A stretch of 64,000 bases of DNA from Pseudomonadota bacterium (GCA_018902755.1 JAHIQI010000046.1:62001-126000); one strand, 5' to 3'. Shown: positions 16,623 through 25,689, numbered from the stretch's first letter. The notes: generated by a model from the sequence alone, not told the origin. Translations and numbers: made by a program.

Positions 16623-17506
16623 TGGTCAAGCTCAGCGACGTTCTGGATAAAAAGGGGCGCAGCCTACAGGAGCCCGATCTGGACCCGGCCGTCGCCGCCC
16701 CACCAGCGGCCGCGCCCGGGCGGGTCCCGGCCCCGGCAGCCCCCACTACCAGCAACCGGCCGCAGGAGTCCGTCCCGGCGGCCGCTCCCGCACCGGTGGA
16801 GGAAGAGGCGCCGCTGACCCAGGAGGAGACCTCGCGCCTGGTCAGCCGCTACCAGCCGGGCAGCCCCGAGGCCAAGCGCATCGACATGCTGCGCTCCCAG
16901 CTGCTCTATCCGTTCCACGGCGAGCCGCCGCACACCATAATGATCACCAGCGCCGCCCCCAGGGAGGGGCGCAGCCTGCTCGCCGCCAACCTGGCCTTGT
17001 CATTTGCCCGCGGCTTGCAGCAATACGTCATGGTCATGGACTGCCACCTCACCGAGCCCAGCCAGCACCGTATGCTCAAAGTGGACCGCACCCCGGGGCT
17101 CACCGACTTCCTGCTTTGGGATTCCCCGGTGCCGGACATCATTCACTGGACCGACGTGGACAGGCTTTCAGTGATTCCGGCGGGCAGCCCATCCAACCGA
17201 TCGGCCGAAATTTTGGCCACCGACAAGATGGCCGGTCTGATCCAGGAGTTGCGCTCCCGCTACCAGGACCGCTACATCATCCTGGACACCCCGCCGGTGC
17301 AGGCATTCGACGACCCCGCGGTCTTGGCCCGCATGGTGGAAGCCATCGTGGTGGTGGTGTTGGGAGGAGTAACCGACCGCGAACTGGTGCTCAGGAGCAT
17401 CCGCACCCTGCCCGAGGAGAAAATCCTGGGCCTGGTGCTCAACGACATGAAGGCGGCGGTCATGGACGCCCCGGACCTGGGCACCCTAATGGGTGAGAAC
17501 GAATAG
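16622..17506 (+). CDS. Degenerate CpsD/tyrosine-autokinase-like protein of the EPS locus
   Basis: The 294-residue protein aligns with bacterial tyrosine kinases of exosortase loci (TIGR03018-like). It has an Ala/Pro-rich N-terminal tail (about 20-60), a Walker A' aspartate (VMVMDCHL, D140) and Walker B YIILDTPP (D222). The P-loop reads SAAPREGRS (110-118): the usual Gly and invariant Lys of PGEGKS/T are both Arg, and the C-terminal tail has no tyrosine cluster. Catalysis is therefore doubtful; it may be a structural partner for the Wzz-like protein. Its ATG overlaps the preceding TAA. Confidence 0.85.
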   Translation: MVKLSDVLDKKGRSLQEPDLDPAVAAPPAAAPGRVPAPAAPTTSNRPQESVPAAAPAPVEEEAPLTQEETSRLVSRYQPGSPEAKRIDMLRSQLLYPFHGEPPHTIMITSAAPREGRSLLAANLALSFARGLQQYVMVMDCHLTEPSQHRMLKVDRTPGLTDFLLWDSPVPDIIHWTDVDRLSVIPAGSPSNRSAEILATDKMAGLIQELRSRYQDRYIILDTPPVQAFDDPAVLARMVEAIVVVVLGGVTDRELVLRSIRTLPEEKILGLVLNDMKAAVMDAPDLGTLMGENE

Positions 17507-17508
17507 CC

Positions 17509-18948
17509 ATGCTGATTTCCTCCAGCCGACCGTCACCCTATATCATCGCCTTTGTCCTGGGCGAGTCGCTCCTGATGATCGGGGGGGCCGTGCTGGCGGT
17601 GTACTTCCGCCTTGGCACCTCCGCGGAGATATTCACCTTCCGTTATTCCTGGTACCGCCTGCTGTTGGTGCCGGTGGTGCTCCAGGTCACCTTCTACTAT
17701 TCCGACCTTCACAACTTCCGCATAAGCCGCCCCTTCATCTGGATCGTGGCCCGGGTCACCCAGGCCATGGCCGTGGGCACCCTGGCCCTGGCGGTGGTCT
17801 ACTACTTCCTGCCCCGCCTGCTCTTGGGCCGCGGCATCCTTTTCCTTAGCTTCGTCATCACCACCCTGTTGGTGCTGATCTGGCGAGGCATTTACCGCTG
17901 GGCCCTGCAACAGCGCTTTTTGGCAGCCCGCCTGTTGATCCTGGGCAGCGGCTCCTTGGCCGACTCCATCATCGAGGAGTTGATCAGCCGCTCGGACAAC
18001 GTCTACAACGTGGTGGGGATCATGGACCTGTCGGCCGATGGCTTCGCCCGCCGGGCGGGCGACGAGCCCACCCCGGAAGTGAATCTGAGCGAACAGTGGG
18101 CCTCCCTGCTCAAAGCCGAGCTGCGCCACGACCCCAACGAGTTGATGGGCCTGGTCCGCTATTTGGAAGTGGACATGGTGGTGGCGGCCATGGACGAAAA
18201 GCGCGGCCGCATGCCCATGCAGGAGCTGTTGGAAGTGCGCATGGTGGGGGTGCCCATCATCACCGGCGAGGACTTCTACGAGCAGATCGCCGGGCGCATC
18301 CTGGCCGACCGCATCCGGCCCGGCTGGCTGATCTTTTCGCCGGGCTTCACCACCAGCCGCCTGCGCAACCTCACCAAGCGGGCCATGGACGTGAGCATCA
18401 GCCTCTTGGGGCTGCTGCTCTCACTGCCCTTCGTCGGCTTCATCGCCTTGGCAATCAAGCTGGACAGCAAGGGCCCGCTCATCTATCGCCAGGAGCGCAC
18501 CGGCCAGCACGGCAAGGTGTTCCAGGTCCTCAAGTTCCGCTCCATGGCTTCCGACGCGGAAAAGCTCTCCGGCCCGGTTTGGGCCGAGGAGGACGACCCG
18601 CGCATAACCAGGGTGGGGCGCATAATGCGCAAGACGCGCCTGGATGAAATCCCCCAGATGTATAATGTGCTCAAGGGCGAAATGAGCTTCGTGGGTCCGC
18701 GCCCGGAGCGGCCCAACTTCGTCAAGCAACTCTCCCAGGAATTGCCCTATTACCAGGAGCGCCTCAAGGTCAAGCCGGGCATCACCGGCTGGGCCCAGAT
18801 TTGCTACCCCTATGGCTCCACGGTGAACGCGGCTCTGGAAAAGCTGAACTACGACCTTTATTACATCAAGCATTCCAGCATCAGCATGGACATGACCATC
18901 CTGCTGCAGACCATAAAGATCATCATTTTCGGCGGAGGGGGGCGATGA
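17509..18948 (+). CDS. Polyprenyl-phosphate sugar-1-phosphate transferase (EPS priming enzyme)
   Basis: The 479 residues comprise four or five N-terminal membrane helices, a CoA-binding-like Rossmann region (about 140-240) and the C-terminal sugar transferase domain (about 285-479). The latter contains LTKRAMDVSISLLGLLL, YRQERTGQHGKVFQVLKFRSM, RKTRLDEIPQMYNVLKGEMSFVGPRPE and KPGITGWAQ, split by variable residues. It moves a sugar phosphate to undecaprenyl phosphate, the first committed EPS step. Length and context match the EpsB-type enzyme of exosortase systems (TIGR03013). It overlaps the exosortase start by 4 bases. Confidence 0.92.
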   Translation: MLISSSRPSPYIIAFVLGESLLMIGGAVLAVYFRLGTSAEIFTFRYSWYRLLLVPVVLQVTFYYSDLHNFRISRPFIWIVARVTQAMAVGTLALAVVYYFLPRLLLGRGILFLSFVITTLLVLIWRGIYRWALQQRFLAARLLILGSGSLADSIIEELISRSDNVYNVVGIMDLSADGFARRAGDEPTPEVNLSEQWASLLKAELRHDPNELMGLVRYLEVDMVVAAMDEKRGRMPMQELLEVRMVGVPIITGEDFYEQIAGRILADRIRPGWLIFSPGFTTSRLRNLTKRAMDVSISLLGLLLSLPFVGFIALAIKLDSKGPLIYRQERTGQHGKVFQVLKFRSMASDAEKLSGPVWAEEDDPRITRVGRIMRKTRLDEIPQMYNVLKGEMSFVGPRPERPNFVKQLSQELPYYQERLKVKPGITGWAQICYPYGSTVNAALEKLNYDLYYIKHSSISMDMTILLQTIKIIIFGGGGR

Positions 18949-19817
18949 GCCAAAAACGGCAAGAATCCAGCAGCGCATCCCCTCTGCTCACCTGGCTGGC
19001 CTGGGCGGTGGTGCTGGGCCTGCTGGCCTGGGTCTACACCCCCATCGTCAGCGGCATGGTGGCCAACTGGTGGGTGGACCCCAACTACTCCCACGGCTTT
19101 CTGGTTCCCCTGATTTCCGCTTATCTAGTCTGGCGCCAGCGCAAGGAGTTGGCCGAAGAGCCCAAGAAGACCAACTACCTGGGCCTGGTGATCGTGGCCG
19201 CCTCCCTGGCCCTGCTGGTCATGGGCCAGTTGGCCCACGAGTTCTACCTGCGCCGGGTCAGCCTGATCCCGCTGATGTGGGGCCTGGTGCTCCTGGCCTG
19301 GGGCTGGCATGTGGCCCGGCGGGTGCTGTTTGCCTTCGCCTACCTCATTCTCATGGTGCCCCTGCCCTATTTGCTCTACGACGCGGTGGCCTTCCCCCTG
19401 CGTCTTATCGCCGCCGAGATCGCCTCATGGGGCATCCGGCTGTTCGGCATCCCGGTGTATCTGGAGGGCAACGTCATCCATCTGCCCAACTTGGTGATGA
19501 ACATTGTGGACGCCTGCTCGGGCATCCGCAGCCTCATTTCCCTGCTGGCGGTGGGGGTCATCCTGGCCTACCTGATCCTGCCCAACCGCTGGGTCAAGGT
19601 GATCGTGGTCATCCTGGTGCCACCGGTGGCGGTGTTCACCAATGCGCTCAGGGTCACCCTGGCCGGAGTGCTCAGCCAGTGGGTGGGCCCCCAGACCCTG
19701 GAAGGGGTCATGCACGACTTCGTGGGCTGGGCGGTGTTCATGGCCGGCTTCATCCTGCTGCTGTTTATCACCCTGCTGCTTAAAAAACTTAGCCCGACCG
19801 GGAAGGAGGTCTCATGA
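18945..19817 (+). CDS. Exosortase (XrtA-like transpeptidase)
   Basis: The 290-residue membrane protein has about eight helices. The predicted catalytic triad is visible: Cys191 in DACSGIRSL, Arg236 in TNALRV and His257 in MHDFVGW. Exosortases cleave PEP-CTERM-type sorting signals and are thought to hand the protein to a surface glycan pathway. The ATG at 18945 overlaps the previous stop (ATGA), and its own stop overlaps epsI the same way. The exact Xrt subclass cannot be settled by eye; the neighbours are those of XrtA loci. Confidence 0.93.
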   Translation: MSQKRQESSSASPLLTWLAWAVVLGLLAWVYTPIVSGMVANWWVDPNYSHGFLVPLISAYLVWRQRKELAEEPKKTNYLGLVIVAASLALLVMGQLAHEFYLRRVSLIPLMWGLVLLAWGWHVARRVLFAFAYLILMVPLPYLLYDAVAFPLRLIAAEIASWGIRLFGIPVYLEGNVIHLPNLVMNIVDACSGIRSLISLLAVGVILAYLILPNRWVKVIVVILVPPVAVFTNALRVTLAGVLSQWVGPQTLEGVMHDFVGWAVFMAGFILLLFITLLLKKLSPTGKEVS

Positions 19818-20464
19818 GTTCGCCACGCGCAACCAGGGGCCTGTTCATCGCCGCCGGGCTGCTCATACTGGCCGCGCTGTTCATCGCCGTGGGCCAAGAG
19901 GTCAAACCGCAAAAGCTGGCCCAACCCCTGGACCGGCTTCCCCTGTCCCTGGGCATCTGGCGGGCGGTGGGGCCGGACCAGGCCCTGGACCAGAGCACCC
20001 TAGAGGTGCTCAGGCCCAGCGACTATCTGCTGCGCAACTACATCAACCCCCAGGGCCAGGTTTGCGCCGTGTTCGTGGCTTTTTTCGCTTTGCAGCAAGA
20101 GGGGCAGATCATACATTCGCCCCGTCATTGCCTGCCGGGCAACGGCTGGCAGATATCCCAACGCGACAAGGTTGAGGTCCCGGGGCCAAGCGGCCCCTGG
20201 TTGTTGAACCACCTCACCCTGGGACGCAATCTAGACAAGCTCAGCGTACTCTACTGGTATCAGGGCCGGGGCCGCATCCAAGCCGACGAGTACCGCGACC
20301 GGGCTCACTTGGTGCTGGACGGCATATTGCATAACCGCAACGACGGCTCTCTGGTGCGCCTGACCATGGACACCCCTCGCGGCATGGCGCAGGCCCTGGC
20401 TCAGCAGAAAAAGTTGGCCGCCCTCATCATCCCGGCCCTGGAAAAAATCCTACCGCCCTTTTAG
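19814..20464 (+). CDS. epsI: Exosortase-associated protein EpsI
   Basis: The protein has 216 residues with one N-terminal membrane anchor (about 9-27) and a periplasmic domain. It carries the family motif HSPRHCLPGNGW (about 101-112), with conserved His and Cys, and a YWYQGRG strand. EpsI proteins follow exosortase genes or are fused to their C-terminus; a thiol-dependent role is suspected. Translation is coupled to the exosortase by an ATGA overlap. Confidence 0.92.
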   Translation: MSSPRATRGLFIAAGLLILAALFIAVGQEVKPQKLAQPLDRLPLSLGIWRAVGPDQALDQSTLEVLRPSDYLLRNYINPQGQVCAVFVAFFALQQEGQIIHSPRHCLPGNGWQISQRDKVEVPGPSGPWLLNHLTLGRNLDKLSVLYWYQGRGRIQADEYRDRAHLVLDGILHNRNDGSLVRLTMDTPRGMAQALAQQKKLAALIIPALEKILPPF

Positions 20465-20495
20465 GCGCAGTTGAGCACCGTCAGAGAGTAGAATC

Positions 20496-21773
20496 TTGGG
20501 CTTTTTTTTCACGCTCGTATTTATTCTCTTTCTCTATGTCCGTCCCCAGGAGTTTTGGGACGTGCTGCTCAATTTCCCGATCATGGACATCCTGGCCGGC
20601 GGAGCGCTGATCTGCGTCTTTTTGGAAGGCTCCTTTGATAAGGCCAAGTTCAACAACTCTCCCATAGCCAAGATCGTGGTGATCATGTGGCTGTGGTTCG
20701 CCTTCACCGAGGTTCCCACCGGCTGGCTGGGCGGCGTAACCTACGTCCTCAGGAAGTTCTCGCCAACCGCGGTCCTGTTCTACCTGATCGTGCTTACGGT
20801 GACCAACCTGAGCCGGTTGCGCATGCTGTTGTGGACCCTGATCCTGGTCACCACCTTTTTGTCGGTGGACGCCATCGTGCAGTTCTACACCGGCGTCAGC
20901 CTGGTGGGCACCGTGGCCCTGCAACGCCACGTGGGCGAGGGCGAGTTCGTGGCCCAGGCCAAGGGCATCGGCATCTTCGGCGACCCCAACGACCTGGCCT
21001 TGCACGTGGTGCCCATGTTGGCCTTTTTGCTGCCGCCGTTTTACAAGCGCTCCATCGGCAAGAATGTGCTCGTCGCGATCATCCTGCTCATCCCCCTGGT
21101 CACCGGCGTGGTCTACACCCGCTCCCGGGGCGGCATCATGGCCATGGCCTTCGTGGCCTGGATCTACCTGCGCCACCGGGTGGGTCTCACTTTTTCCGTG
21201 GTGGGGCTTGTGCTCCTGTTCGGCCTTCTGGCGGCCATCCCCCGCTTCGGCGACACCAGCGCCAGCGCGGGCTCGGCCCAGTCGCGCCTGGACCACTGGG
21301 CCTACGGCATACAGCTGTTCAGGTCCAGCCCCATTTGGGGCGTCGGCTGGGACATGTTCCGGGCCGACGGCTACCGCCACACCGCCCACAACTCCTTTGT
21401 GCTGGTAATGGCCGAAACCGGCCTGGTGGGCGCCATGATGTGGGTTTCCATGTTCTATCTGGCTGGAAAGCACATCTTCCGCATGCAGCGCATAACCCGC
21501 GGCCCGCCCTGGGTGGAGCCCATGTCGAAGGCCCTGGAGGCCGCCATGGGGGGCTGGATGGTGGGAGGCTTCTTCCTCAGCCAGAGCTACAGCTTTTTGT
21601 TGTTCATCCTCATGGCCATAGTGGTGGCCACGGTGAATATCCTGGCCAAGGTGGGCATAGACATCACGATCAGCTGGACCGGGCGCGACACCCGCAACGT
21701 CTTTTTCATAACTTTGGGCCTGATCATTTTCATTCACCTTTTGGCCAAGACCTTGTTCGTGGTGGGGGGGTAG
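20496..21773 (+). CDS. O-antigen-ligase/Wzy-like membrane protein, exosortase-associated
   Basis: The protein has 425 residues with about 10-12 membrane helices and a large periplasmic loop. The loop carries the ligase/polymerase pattern GIFGDPNDLALHVVPM and, later, GVGWDMFR...HTAHNSFVLVMAETGLVG. It matches the O-glycosylation ligase or polymerase family next to exosortase A (TIGR03097-like). It would polymerise EPS units or attach glycan to protein in the periplasm. The start is a TTG at 20496 with only a weak AG-rich ribosome site, so the N-terminus is uncertain. Confidence 0.85.
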   Translation: MGFFFTLVFILFLYVRPQEFWDVLLNFPIMDILAGGALICVFLEGSFDKAKFNNSPIAKIVVIMWLWFAFTEVPTGWLGGVTYVLRKFSPTAVLFYLIVLTVTNLSRLRMLLWTLILVTTFLSVDAIVQFYTGVSLVGTVALQRHVGEGEFVAQAKGIGIFGDPNDLALHVVPMLAFLLPPFYKRSIGKNVLVAIILLIPLVTGVVYTRSRGGIMAMAFVAWIYLRHRVGLTFSVVGLVLLFGLLAAIPRFGDTSASAGSAQSRLDHWAYGIQLFRSSPIWGVGWDMFRADGYRHTAHNSFVLVMAETGLVGAMMWVSMFYLAGKHIFRMQRITRGPPWVEPMSKALEAAMGGWMVGGFFLSQSYSFLLFILMAIVVATVNILAKVGIDITISWTGRDTRNVFFITLGLIIFIHLLAKTLFVVGG

Positions 21774-21779
21774 AGAGCC

Positions 21780-22835
21780 GTGGGCACCAAGGCCATGGAA
21801 ATATGGCTGCCGGGCTATTTGCGCCAGGCTCTGCGCCCCCGCCCCCATGCCGAGGGGCCGGTGACCATCTGTCTGGCCGTGGCCGACCATTTCGAGCCCT
21901 ATTGGGCCGGAGCCGCCGAGGACGTGGCCCTGAGCCGCCTGGCCTCCTGGGAGCAGGGCCTGCCCGCCCTGGCCCAGGGGATTAGCGACTGCCGGGGCCG
22001 TCCGCCCCAGCACGACTTCTTCTATCCCGTGGAGCAGTACCAGCCCGAGGTGTTGGAGCGCCTGGCCGCGCTTTGCCGCCAAGGCCTGGGCGCGGTGGAG
22101 GTGCACCTGCACCACCACGGCGAGAGCCCCCGGGAGTTGGAGGAGATGCTAACCGGCTTCGCCCAGACCCTGCACCAAGAGCACGGCCTGCTGGAGCGCG
22201 ACCCGGTGAGCGGCCAGGTGACCTACGGCTTCATCCACGGCAACTGGTCCCTGGACAACTCCCGGCCCGACGGCCAGTGGTGCGGCTGCAACGAGGAGAT
22301 ATCCCTGCTGGGGCGCACCGGCTGCTACGCCGACTTCACCCTGCCCTCGGCCCCCAGCCGCACCCAGACCCGGATGGTCAACTCCATCTACTACGCCACC
22401 GACGACCCCCACCGGCCCAAGAGCCACGATTCGGGGGTGCCCGCCGCGGTGGGGCGGCCTCCCTCGGGCGACCTGCTCTTGTTGCAGGGGGTGCTGGCCC
22501 TGGACTGGGGGCGGCGCAAGTGGGGGCTGTTGCCCCGCCTGGAGGTGTCGGAGCTGGCCTGGCACAATCCGCCGAACATCCGTCGCCTGCCCCTGTGGCT
22601 GCGATACGCCCCGGTGGTGGCCGGGGCCGAACAGGTGCGCTTTATCAAGCTCTGCTGCCACGGCGCTCCCGAGGAGCACCGCGAGGCCCTGCTGGGCAAA
22701 CCCATGCGCCTATTTTTAGAACAGCTTTGTACGCGCTATAATGATGGGCGGCGCTATCGTCTGATGTTCATGACTTGCCGCGAGATGATCCAAGCAGTGC
22801 ACGCCTTGGAGCAGGGGAAGAGCCTGGAGTGCTGA
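21780..22835 (+). CDS. Unknown protein with polysaccharide-deacetylase-like features
   Basis: This 351-residue, probably cytoplasmic protein has no signal peptide. It shows clustered His/Asp motifs in strand-like settings: VADHFEPYW, VEVHLHHHGE, GFIHGNWSLDNS, CYADFTLPSAP and PKSHDSG. Their order recalls metal-dependent TIM-barrel carbohydrate deacetylases, but the canonical NodB motifs are not clear. The GTG at 21780 or the ATG at 21795 could be the start. It lies between the ligase-like gene and the heparinase-like gene, whose GTG start lies inside its end, so a role in EPS processing is likely but unproven. Confidence 0.6.
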   Translation: MGTKAMEIWLPGYLRQALRPRPHAEGPVTICLAVADHFEPYWAGAAEDVALSRLASWEQGLPALAQGISDCRGRPPQHDFFYPVEQYQPEVLERLAALCRQGLGAVEVHLHHHGESPRELEEMLTGFAQTLHQEHGLLERDPVSGQVTYGFIHGNWSLDNSRPDGQWCGCNEEISLLGRTGCYADFTLPSAPSRTQTRMVNSIYYATDDPHRPKSHDSGVPAAVGRPPSGDLLLLQGVLALDWGRRKWGLLPRLEVSELAWHNPPNIRRLPLWLRYAPVVAGAEQVRFIKLCCHGAPEEHREALLGKPMRLFLEQLCTRYNDGRRYRLMFMTCREMIQAVHALEQGKSLEC

Positions 22836-25519
22836 AATCCGTCGCCATATGCGCCCTGAGCGCGATGCTGCTGGCCGTCCCGGCCCTGGCCCAGCAGAAG
22901 GCTCCGGCAGCGCCGAGCCCGCCGGCCTCGCCGGCCGCACCGGCCAAGCCTGGCCCCGCCGCCCCTCCGGCGGCCCCCATGGGGTTGCAGGTGAGCCCCC
23001 AGCATCCCCGCCTGCTGCTCACCCCCAACGACCTCCCCCGCCTGCGCGAGATGGCCACGGGGCGCGCCTTCCGCTGGCGCCGCCTGCTGGCCTGGGCGCT
23101 GGAGCCCGCCCGTCAAGGCGCCGTGGCCCACGACGGCCCCGGCCTGGCCCTGGCCTCCCTGGTGCTGGCCTCCAGCGACGCCGAGTTGAGCAAGCGCCTG
23201 GGAGAGCTGGCGGTGCGCTGCGCCCTGCACGCGGCCCGCTTCGGCACGGTGGAGTCCTTCAGCGACAACACCCTGCGCAGCAAGGGCGGCAACCGCGACC
23301 CCTTGACCCTCCTGAACAAGGGCTACACCATCGTGCGGCCCAACTTCGCCGCGCTGCACTTTTTGCCCGTGAACCGCTACACCGCCAGCGAGATCGCCAT
23401 AAACAGCGAAGGCTCCAAAAGCGTGGTGCAGGCCTCCATGGGCAACACCTATTGCCTGCTCCAGGGCGACCTGCTGCCCGCCGCCGATCTGGCGCGCCAA
23501 GTGGCCCTCACCCTGGATTGGGCCTGGGAATTTTTCAGCCCCGAGCAAAGGCAGGGCGTGGCCCGCTGGCTCTTGTCCCAGGCCCAGTACTTCGCCCAGG
23601 ACGGCCTGGGCTGCTTTGACAGCGAGTCCGCCGCCGCCCTGTGCCTGAGCACTCTGGCCGCCCTAAGCACCCACGGCCTGGAGCCGGCGGCCCAGGAAAT
23701 GCTCACCCGGTCCTGGGAGGTGCGCTTCCAGGGCAACGTGCAGCCCTGCCTGCAAAACTTGGGCGCGGGCGGGGGTTGGTTCGAGGGGGACACTCCCGGA
23801 GCCAGGGCTGGTCTGCACCTGGCCGTATTCGCCCTGGCCATGAAGACCGCGGCGGGCCAGGGCGACCCGGCCAAGCTGCCCTGGTTCACCGACCGCCTGG
23901 CCTACCTGCTGTTCCATCTGTTGCCCGGCCGGGCCAAGGCCCCGGCCGGGGAATATCGCCAGGCGGCCCCAGGCGGCGACCAGATCATGGAACCGCTGCA
24001 AGCCGCCGAATACACCCGCATGCAGATGATGGCCCTGTTGGCGCTAAGGCCGGACGACTCGGCGGCCCACACGGCCAGGGCCATCCTGCTGGACACCCGC
24101 ACCCCCACTCTGCTGGCGGGCTATCGCCAGGTTTACGATTTTCTGTGGGTGGACCCGGCCGCGCCCACCAGCGCCCTGGCCATCGCCTCCCTGAGCCACC
24201 TGGCCCCGGCCACCGGCCAGGCGGTGCTGCGCTCGGACTGGTCCTCGCGCTCCACCTGGCTGGGGTTCAGCTGCGGGCCCCACTTCGCCATGCGCCAGCA
24301 CTTGGCCTCGGCGGGCTTCATGATCTTCCGCCAGGGGTTCTTGATGCCCCAGGGAGGGGGCTACGACGGCCCCACCAGCGTCCATGCCCTGAACTACGCC
24401 ATCCGTAGCGTGGCCCACAACACCCTGCTGGTTTTCGATCCCCAGGAATATTCCTGGTATGACATGCGCGCCGGTAAGCAGCCCAAGGGCGCCTACAGCA
24501 ACGACGGAGGCCAGCGGGCCTGGGCCCTGTTCAACGACAAGGGCGAGGTCACCAAGAGCGCTCCCTGGACCGCCAGCGGCTATGCCCAGGGCAAGGCGCC
24601 CTGGAGCAAGTTGAACGACATCTATCAGGTGGCCTCCATCGAGACCCTGGAGGACAAGCCCCGCTATGGCTACGTGCGCGGCCGCGCCACCCAGGCCTAT
24701 GACGGCAGCACCCACAAGATGGCCCGCTTCGTGCGCCACCTTTTCCTGCTCAGGGCCAACGGCCCCGACGACGCGGAATCGGTGGAAGCGGTGGTGGTGG
24801 CCGACGACGTGGAACTGGCCCGTAAAGGGCTGAGCGTGCACTTTGTCATGCACTTCCCCGAGCAGCCCGTTCCCGCCGCAGAGCTCAAGAGCCTGGGGCC
24901 GGAGCGCTGGCGGGGCCCGGCCACCTCCCTGGTGGCCAAGGCGGGCGACAGCCGCCTGGAGGTGGTGCCGGTATGGCCGCCGGACGCTCACCTGGACATG
25001 ATGGGCGGCACCAGCGAGGCGGCCAGTTGGGTGGGTTCGCGCAACTATCCGCCGCGCCCCCCTGTGGTCAACCCCTGGCCTTGGCGGGCCGAATACGTGC
25101 GGGCCGACGCCGCCCTGCTGGCCCAGCCCATGCTGCACGTTCTGCTGCCCACCGACCAAAACAACGCCGCCAGGCCCGCCATCAAGCCCCTGGCCACCCA
25201 GGACAGCCGCACCATAGGGGTGATTTTGCATGACCCCACCTGGCCCAGGGTGCTGGCCTTCCGCCTGGGGCAGCCGGGAGCCGAGCCTCCCATATCCTAT
25301 CGTTATCCCAGCGGCACCAGCCGCCATCTGGTGGCGGGCCTGGAGCCGGGAGCCACTTACACGGTCACGGTGGGCCCCTTTGAGATCACCATAACCCCCG
25401 GCCCCGGCCTTAAGGCCACGGACGCCGGGTTGCTGGCCTTCAGGGTGGCTCCTGCCACCAGCGCGGCCCCCGCCAAGGTCAACGCCCAAGCCGCCCCCCA
25501 AGCCGCGGCCAAGCCCTGA
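22829..25519 (+). CDS. Secreted heparinase II/III-like polysaccharide lyase-family protein
   Basis: From the GTG at 22829, which has GGGGAAG eight bases upstream, the protein has 896 residues. It shows a signal peptide (LLAVPALAQ), an Ala/Pro-rich linker to about residue 50, an alpha/alpha-barrel region and a heparinase II/III C-terminal beta-sheet region with RSVAHNTLLVFD and a YDGPTSVHALNY patch. It ends in an Ala-rich tail. Lyases of this type in EPS loci cut uronate-containing polymers and may trim or turn over the product. The start overlaps the preceding gene by 7 bases. Confidence 0.8.
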   Translation: MLKSVAICALSAMLLAVPALAQQKAPAAPSPPASPAAPAKPGPAAPPAAPMGLQVSPQHPRLLLTPNDLPRLREMATGRAFRWRRLLAWALEPARQGAVAHDGPGLALASLVLASSDAELSKRLGELAVRCALHAARFGTVESFSDNTLRSKGGNRDPLTLLNKGYTIVRPNFAALHFLPVNRYTASEIAINSEGSKSVVQASMGNTYCLLQGDLLPAADLARQVALTLDWAWEFFSPEQRQGVARWLLSQAQYFAQDGLGCFDSESAAALCLSTLAALSTHGLEPAAQEMLTRSWEVRFQGNVQPCLQNLGAGGGWFEGDTPGARAGLHLAVFALAMKTAAGQGDPAKLPWFTDRLAYLLFHLLPGRAKAPAGEYRQAAPGGDQIMEPLQAAEYTRMQMMALLALRPDDSAAHTARAILLDTRTPTLLAGYRQVYDFLWVDPAAPTSALAIASLSHLAPATGQAVLRSDWSSRSTWLGFSCGPHFAMRQHLASAGFMIFRQGFLMPQGGGYDGPTSVHALNYAIRSVAHNTLLVFDPQEYSWYDMRAGKQPKGAYSNDGGQRAWALFNDKGEVTKSAPWTASGYAQGKAPWSKLNDIYQVASIETLEDKPRYGYVRGRATQAYDGSTHKMARFVRHLFLLRANGPDDAESVEAVVVADDVELARKGLSVHFVMHFPEQPVPAAELKSLGPERWRGPATSLVAKAGDSRLEVVPVWPPDAHLDMMGGTSEAASWVGSRNYPPRPPVVNPWPWRAEYVRADAALLAQPMLHVLLPTDQNNAARPAIKPLATQDSRTIGVILHDPTWPRVLAFRLGQPGAEPPISYRYPSGTSRHLVAGLEPGATYTVTVGPFEITITPGPGLKATDAGLLAFRVAPATSAAPAKVNAQAAPQAAAKP

Positions 25520-25536
25520 TGGTATGGGTTTCCCTT

Positions 25537-25566
25537 TTGCGATTGGGGTATGCTAATAATTAATAT
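25537..25566 (+). promoter_or_regulatory. Candidate promoter of the TPR gene
   Basis: TTGCGA (25537-25542) and TAATAT (25561-25566) are 18 bases apart in the short AT-rich gap after the heparinase-like gene. A start near 25573 would fall inside the adjacent dyad. Confidence 0.35.
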
Positions 25567-25567
25567 G

Positions 25568-25590
25568 ATGTGCTGATAAATTCAGCACAT
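25568..25590. promoter_or_regulatory. Perfect inverted repeat at the TPR gene start region
   Basis: Nine-base perfect arms (25568-25576 and 25582-25590) flank a TAAAT centre. The dyad is just downstream of the candidate -10 box and about 100 bases before the TPR gene. It has no T tract, so an operator or 5'-end hairpin is more likely than a terminator. Confidence 0.6.
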
Positions 25591-25689
25591 GGCCTGCTTG
25601 AGGCGGCAGTGGAGCGCGGGGGGGCGTTCGCGCTGGTTCGGGCGGGTGATGCCGCCTGGCAGGCGACAAAAAACCAACCGGAGAAGAAG

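Noticed and set aside
21764..21770. A G7 tract at the end of the ligase-like gene as a possible phase-variable switch.
   Set aside because: It lies immediately before the stop, so slippage would only alter the last residues. It may instead serve as ribosome-site sequence for the next gene.
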